Below, one piece after another: positions 24,498 through 27,906 of a stretch of 27,906 nucleotides of DNA (its first letter is position 1; each line of letters opens with the position of its first letter). Where the stretch lies: the IMG/VR virus record IMGVR_UViG_3300032214_001061, positions 1 through 27,906 of that record. One strand, 5' to 3'. Under the pieces are notes generated by a model, which made no database searches, was not told where the DNA came from, and saw only the letters and a program-made list of their open reading frames with translations. A program made the translations under genes and the position numbers. This DNA comes from a virus.

Positions 24498-27400
24498 TTA
24501 AACATCATCAAAAGACGCTCCTGTTGGAGTGATATAGAATGTAATGTCGATAAATTCTAATGAACGAGTTGGTTTGATGTAAATCTTACCAGTCATTTGA
24601 TTTCTATCGATATCTTCAGGGTCACTTGAAACCGTTACTCTAAAGTCATACAAACCTCTATCTCTTCTGATCGCATCTAAGATTGGGTTAACCGCATTTA
24701 AGAAGTCTTGTCTTACTTGTGCGTCGTTTTGTTCAAACAATAATCTTACAGACACCGCTGAAATCAATTTACGAGCTTGTAGTAATAATCTTCTTACGTT
24801 AATTCTATCAAGAGCACTTTCTCTAATTTGAAGAGTCTTGTTACCCCAAATTACAGTTCCTACGTCTGCGAAAGTTGCGATTGGGTTGATTCTTCCTGTA
24901 TAAAGAATATCTCTATCCTCTTGAGTTAACTTCTTACGTGCTTTAACCGCATTTACGATACCACGAGTGTAACCCGCCGCTGCGAACCAAGGATAAGCGA
25001 TATTATCTGTTAACGCTAAGTTTCTTGTTACTTCAGCAGTTGCTGGTATGTAAATTTGAGTGTTGTTCTCAGTATCGCGAGTTAATACCCAAGGATAGTA
25101 AGTAGCCGTATAGTTAGAGTCAAGTCCAGTTGCCTCTAATATATCAACCGCTTCAGTTGGGTAGATAAAGAAGTCAGCACCTGTTGTTGTAGGTGTATAC
25201 AGATTGTAATCTGCCGTTGTTACAACGTAAAGTGAATCCGCTCTATCAAACTCGATGATGTTAACAACATCTTCAACAAGATCATCATTATTCATTGTGT
25301 CAATACCTGGAGATACAAACACATTGATGTTTACTGCTTCAGGGTTGGCAAAAGTTTGATAACCTAATAAGTAAGCATAGTAGTCAGTATTTGCGAAGTC
25401 AGTAGTTCCATCACTTATTGCAATTTGTTTAAATGCTCCCCATCCTGTTGCGTTAGGGTATCTTGTTGATGGACATGCTCCTCTTAAGAAACCTGTTCTA
25501 CCGATTACATATTCATTTGTGTTAGTTCTCCACTCTCTGTAGATATCCCATCCATCAAAACCACCTTGTACCAAGAACGTAAATTTACGAGCAAATAATC
25601 TGTAATATACGTTAGTTGGGTTATCAGGGTCTGTAATAAATGAATCAGAACCTACTACGAATCTTGGTTGTCCTGCAGTTGAGAACTCATTACCGATAGT
25701 GATACCGCTGGCATTTTTATCCATGTGGAAACCAGTTGATCGATAATTAAATGGTATTGATTCGATGTTACAACTATCGTTAGGGTTTCTTTTACCAACA
25801 TATTCATAGTATGCCGAGTCATAACCAATAGTGTTTGAGATACCAAGATAAGTTCTTCTGATATTATCACCAGGGCTAGTTGTTGAATTATCGTTTCCTG
25901 TGCTTAATCCGAAAGGAGGGTTGTAAATAACTTCACCAGGGAAATCGTATCTTGATTTAATGATTGGGAAAGGTGAACTTGCTCCCGCATATAGTCTAAA
26001 ATTAAACCCGTTGAACCCACAAGGTACTGCGTCTACCGGTGCGTCCTCATTAATCTCAACCATTACAAATTTAGAATTTAAAGTATATTCACCATCTAAT
26101 GTACCAATTTTAACACCAATAAAGTTGTTTTGTGCCGGGTTCATACTACAGTTAGTGAATTTCTCAAGAACCACAGGATTTGCATCTGTGTCGAAATAAT
26201 CTCTAATTAATACCGTAAATGTTGAGTTTGCGAATGAAATATCCGCGATTGAGATTTTAATTAATGTGTTTGCAGCATCTCCATCGGATACAGTGTAGAA
26301 TCTAAATAGGTCAAATACTTTGTTACCTCTTAATTCTGAAACAACATAAGGTGAACTTGGTGTTTGCCATCTATCTAAATACCAACCGATTGAATTGACA
26401 TCTCCACTTTGAGCTGAATCTAATTCGATCAATTCAGGATTTAATCCTCTAATATAACCTTTGTTATACGCGAAGTTTAAGAATGATTGGAAACTTTCTT
26501 CACAGAATAATGGTGTTTCTAATCTTGGTTTTTGGAAGTTAGTTATACCAAATACTTTTGTAACGTAATTTGCGTTTGACAATTGGAATGATGTTTCAAA
26601 TGTGAAGTTCTGTCCATCTTTATTTGTTACATTTACCGCAAACGGTGAATAAGGGTTTTTCAAAGCATTTGCATACTGACCTGTCATACTTAAAGAAACA
26701 TCAGTTAAACCTGTAACTTCCCATGCTGGATTTCTAGTGTTAGGTCCGTATGTTGATATACCTCTTGATCTTAATGTACCAATAACTACGTTGTCGTAAT
26801 CAGAGTAAGAAGTTCCAGTATAAAAATACATACCTAAATTTACTGAGCCTGAATAACAAGTGGTAATACCGCCAACATTTTGACTTCCTGAGTTACCTGA
26901 GAATACACAAATGTTACAAGGATCGTACGGATGAACATTCACAGTATAAGTTGTAGATACTGTACCATCTTGAGATGTTAAACTATAAACAATACTTCCT
27001 GATGTGAAATCATTCGAGGTAACACCACTTACTTGTACTACCGAGGCAACTGTAATTGCTGTGGTACAAGCACTGAAGTTAGCAATCAAACTACTTAATG
27101 ATCCTGTAAATCCTTGTGGTAAACAAACATCTATAGTTTGATTTGTATAATTAATTGATCCGGAATTTCCACTAATGCTATAATTGTAGAAAGAAGCACA
27201 AGTACTGGATGAAGATATTTCTGTTAAACCTGTTACAATTGATGTAAATGAAACACCCGAATATTCGTTGTTTCCATTGTTATCAAATAATGAATAGTAC
27301 CAAGGATCATTCTGAGCATCTGTTAAGTCATTAAAATCTAAAGACACAGAAGGAACGTTATATACATTTGTTGATGCGGTATAACCTAAAGATTCTAAAC

Positions 27401-27906
27401 TATAATAATCTGTTGTTGGGATTGAACCAAAATAGTAAATTGTTTCCGCTTCTTCAGTTGCCGGTGAAGTTGCTGTGATCATATCGAAAACTAATGTTTG
27501 TAAGTTTTCTTGAATTGTACTTGTTGACCCGTTGAATAACTGATATTCTTCTGTAAGAATGCTTTGTAAGTTTGCTGGAAACGCACTTGTAAATCCTACG
27601 CTTGTTATATCATCAGTACATCCTGTAAATGTAACAATATAATCTTCTTCTTTAAATGTAACACAAGTAGTGTCACAAGTTGCAGATGAGGTAACAGCAC
27701 TTAAACAATATAGATCAATTGTTGTTGGGTCTACGTTAGCCACAGTTCTTATTGACCAAGATGGTCCTGCATCATAACCTGACAATCCTAAGATTCTGGT
27801 TACAAATAATTGATTTGATTGTTGGAGATAAGCCTTTGCTATATATCCTGCCTCGTATTTAGGTATCTGAGTGTTAACAAACTTTTCAGGTGAAGTACCA
27901 CCAAAA
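24498..27906 (-). CDS. 18: Contractile tail sheath protein, gp18-like, N-terminus cut by window edge
   Basis: The frame runs from the TAA-side end at 24498 to the window edge, so at least 1135 residues are present against 659 for T4 gp18. The first visible residues include SPEKFVNTQIPKYEAGYIAK and NQLFVTRILGLSGYDAG, a typical sheath N-terminal region. The last 165 residues carry the strongly conserved sheath core (WFAAAGYTRGIVNAV; DRDILYTGRINPIATF; ALDRINVRRLLLQARKLIS; FDFRV-type strand YDFRVTVSS; IDRNQMTGKIYIKPTRSLEF). The sheath contracts around the tube to drive injection. Between these parts is a long Ser/Thr/Cys-rich insertion with ten Cys in its first 280 residues and an Ig-like domain. 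A reading that starts at TTG 27785 is not the real start. The gene is closed by a strong terminator. Confidence 0.95.
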   Translation of the reverse strand, partial: FGGTSPEKFVNTQIPKYEAGYIAKAYLQQSNQLFVTRILGLSGYDAGPSWSIRTVANVDPTTIDLYCLSAVTSSATCDTTCVTFKEEDYIVTFTGCTDDITSVGFTSAFPANLQSILTEEYQLFNGSTSTIQENLQTLVFDMITATSPATEEAETIYYFGSIPTTDYYSLESLGYTASTNVYNVPSVSLDFNDLTDAQNDPWYYSLFDNNGNNEYSGVSFTSIVTGLTEISSSSTCASFYNYSISGNSGSINYTNQTIDVCLPQGFTGSLSSLIANFSACTTAITVASVVQVSGVTSNDFTSGSIVYSLTSQDGTVSTTYTVNVHPYDPCNICVFSGNSGSQNVGGITTCYSGSVNLGMYFYTGTSYSDYDNVVIGTLRSRGISTYGPNTRNPAWEVTGLTDVSLSMTGQYANALKNPYSPFAVNVTNKDGQNFTFETSFQLSNANYVTKVFGITNFQKPRLETPLFCEESFQSFLNFAYNKGYIRGLNPELIELDSAQSGDVNSIGWYLDRWQTPSSPYVVSELRGNKVFDLFRFYTVSDGDAANTLIKISIADISFANSTFTVLIRDYFDTDANPVVLEKFTNCSMNPAQNNFIGVKIGTLDGEYTLNSKFVMVEINEDAPVDAVPCGFNGFNFRLYAGASSPFPIIKSRYDFPGEVIYNPPFGLSTGNDNSTTSPGDNIRRTYLGISNTIGYDSAYYEYVGKRNPNDSCNIESIPFNYRSTGFHMDKNASGITIGNEFSTAGQPRFVVGSDSFITDPDNPTNVYYRLFARKFTFLVQGGFDGWDIYREWRTNTNEYVIGRTGFLRGACPSTRYPNATGWGAFKQIAISDGTTDFANTDYYAYLLGYQTFANPEAVNINVFVSPGIDTMNNDDLVEDVVNIIEFDRADSLYVVTTADYNLYTPTTTGADFFIYPTEAVDILEATGLDSNYTATYYPWVLTRDTENNTQIYIPATAEVTRNLALTDNIAYPWFAAAGYTRGIVNAVKARKKLTQEDRDILYTGRINPIATFADVGTVIWGNKTLQIRESALDRINVRRLLLQARKLISAVSVRLLFEQNDAQVRQDFLNAVNPILDAIRRDRGLYDFRVTVSSDPEDIDRNQMTGKIYIKPTRSLEFIDITFYITPTGASFDDV
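26920..27185 (-). other. Ig-like domain inserted in the tail sheath
   Basis: About 85 residues with the sequence pattern of Ig-like beta domains common in Bacteroidota surface proteins (DUF5018-like). Strands are YSISGNSGSINYTNQTIDVC and LPQGFTGSLSSLIANF, then VQVSGVTSNDFTSGSIVYSL, then TSQDGTVSTTYTVNVHP. The strand-turn SQDGT-x-TYTVNV is the most telling part. The family name is from memory of the pattern. Confidence 0.55.

Noticed and set aside
24498-27785. Tail sheath starting at 27785 (TTG)
   Set aside because: The same frame continues to the window edge with typical sheath residues (KFVNTQIPKYEAGYIAK), so the true start is outside.

Overview
The window is a segment of a large, AT-rich tailed-phage genome. 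It is a distant relative of T4: a contractile-tail myovirus carrying T4-type replication and recombination genes. Every convincing gene lies on the minus strand, so transcription runs from high to low coordinates. Both ends cut a gene: the tail sheath at the right edge and the ribonucleotide reductase large subunit at the left edge. No tRNA, integrase, insertion sequence or CRISPR array was seen. No gene-free stretch exceeds about 110 bases once the small ORF at 22010-22192 is counted.

The host is inferred, not shown. Weak or absent Shine-Dalgarno sites before many starts, a Bacteroidota-style Ig-like domain inside the sheath, and a gp32 ending in the same kind of tip as bacterial SSB all suggest a Bacteroidota (Flavobacteria-like) host. 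One canonical sigma70-type promoter before gp32 does not fit that picture neatly.

Tail and baseplate region (27906 down to about 6850), in transcription order: tail sheath (gp18-like, with a large Cys-rich insertion); a HAD-family phosphatase-like protein; tail tube (gp19-like); a gp26-like baseplate/tail assembly protein; a 60-codon ORF in the +1 frame that may be made by frameshifting; a tape-measure protein; a 1669-residue baseplate/tube protein with an OmpA-like domain; a gp53-like LysM wedge protein; a 2338-residue hub-like protein with an imported beta-repeat insertion; a 74-residue Cys-pair protein; and a Pro/Ala-rich coiled-coil protein. Together these build a contractile tail and an unusually large baseplate.

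Replication and nucleotide region (6850 down to 1): gp32 single-strand-binding protein, UvsX recombinase, an Rnh/FEN-type 5' nuclease, an unknown 149-residue protein, a gp41-type replicative helicase, NrdB and NrdA. This is a compact DNA replication, recombination and dNTP-supply module.

Four intrinsic terminators on the minus strand punctuate the map, after the sheath, the tube, the Pro/Ala-rich protein and gp32. An A/T motif reading TATTTAT on the coding strand recurs just upstream of seven genes, mainly tail genes, and is a candidate phage promoter. The most interesting points are the gp26 +1 frameshift candidate, the Ig-like sheath insertion, the OmpA-like domain in the baseplate, and the SSB-like tail on a zinc-free gp32.
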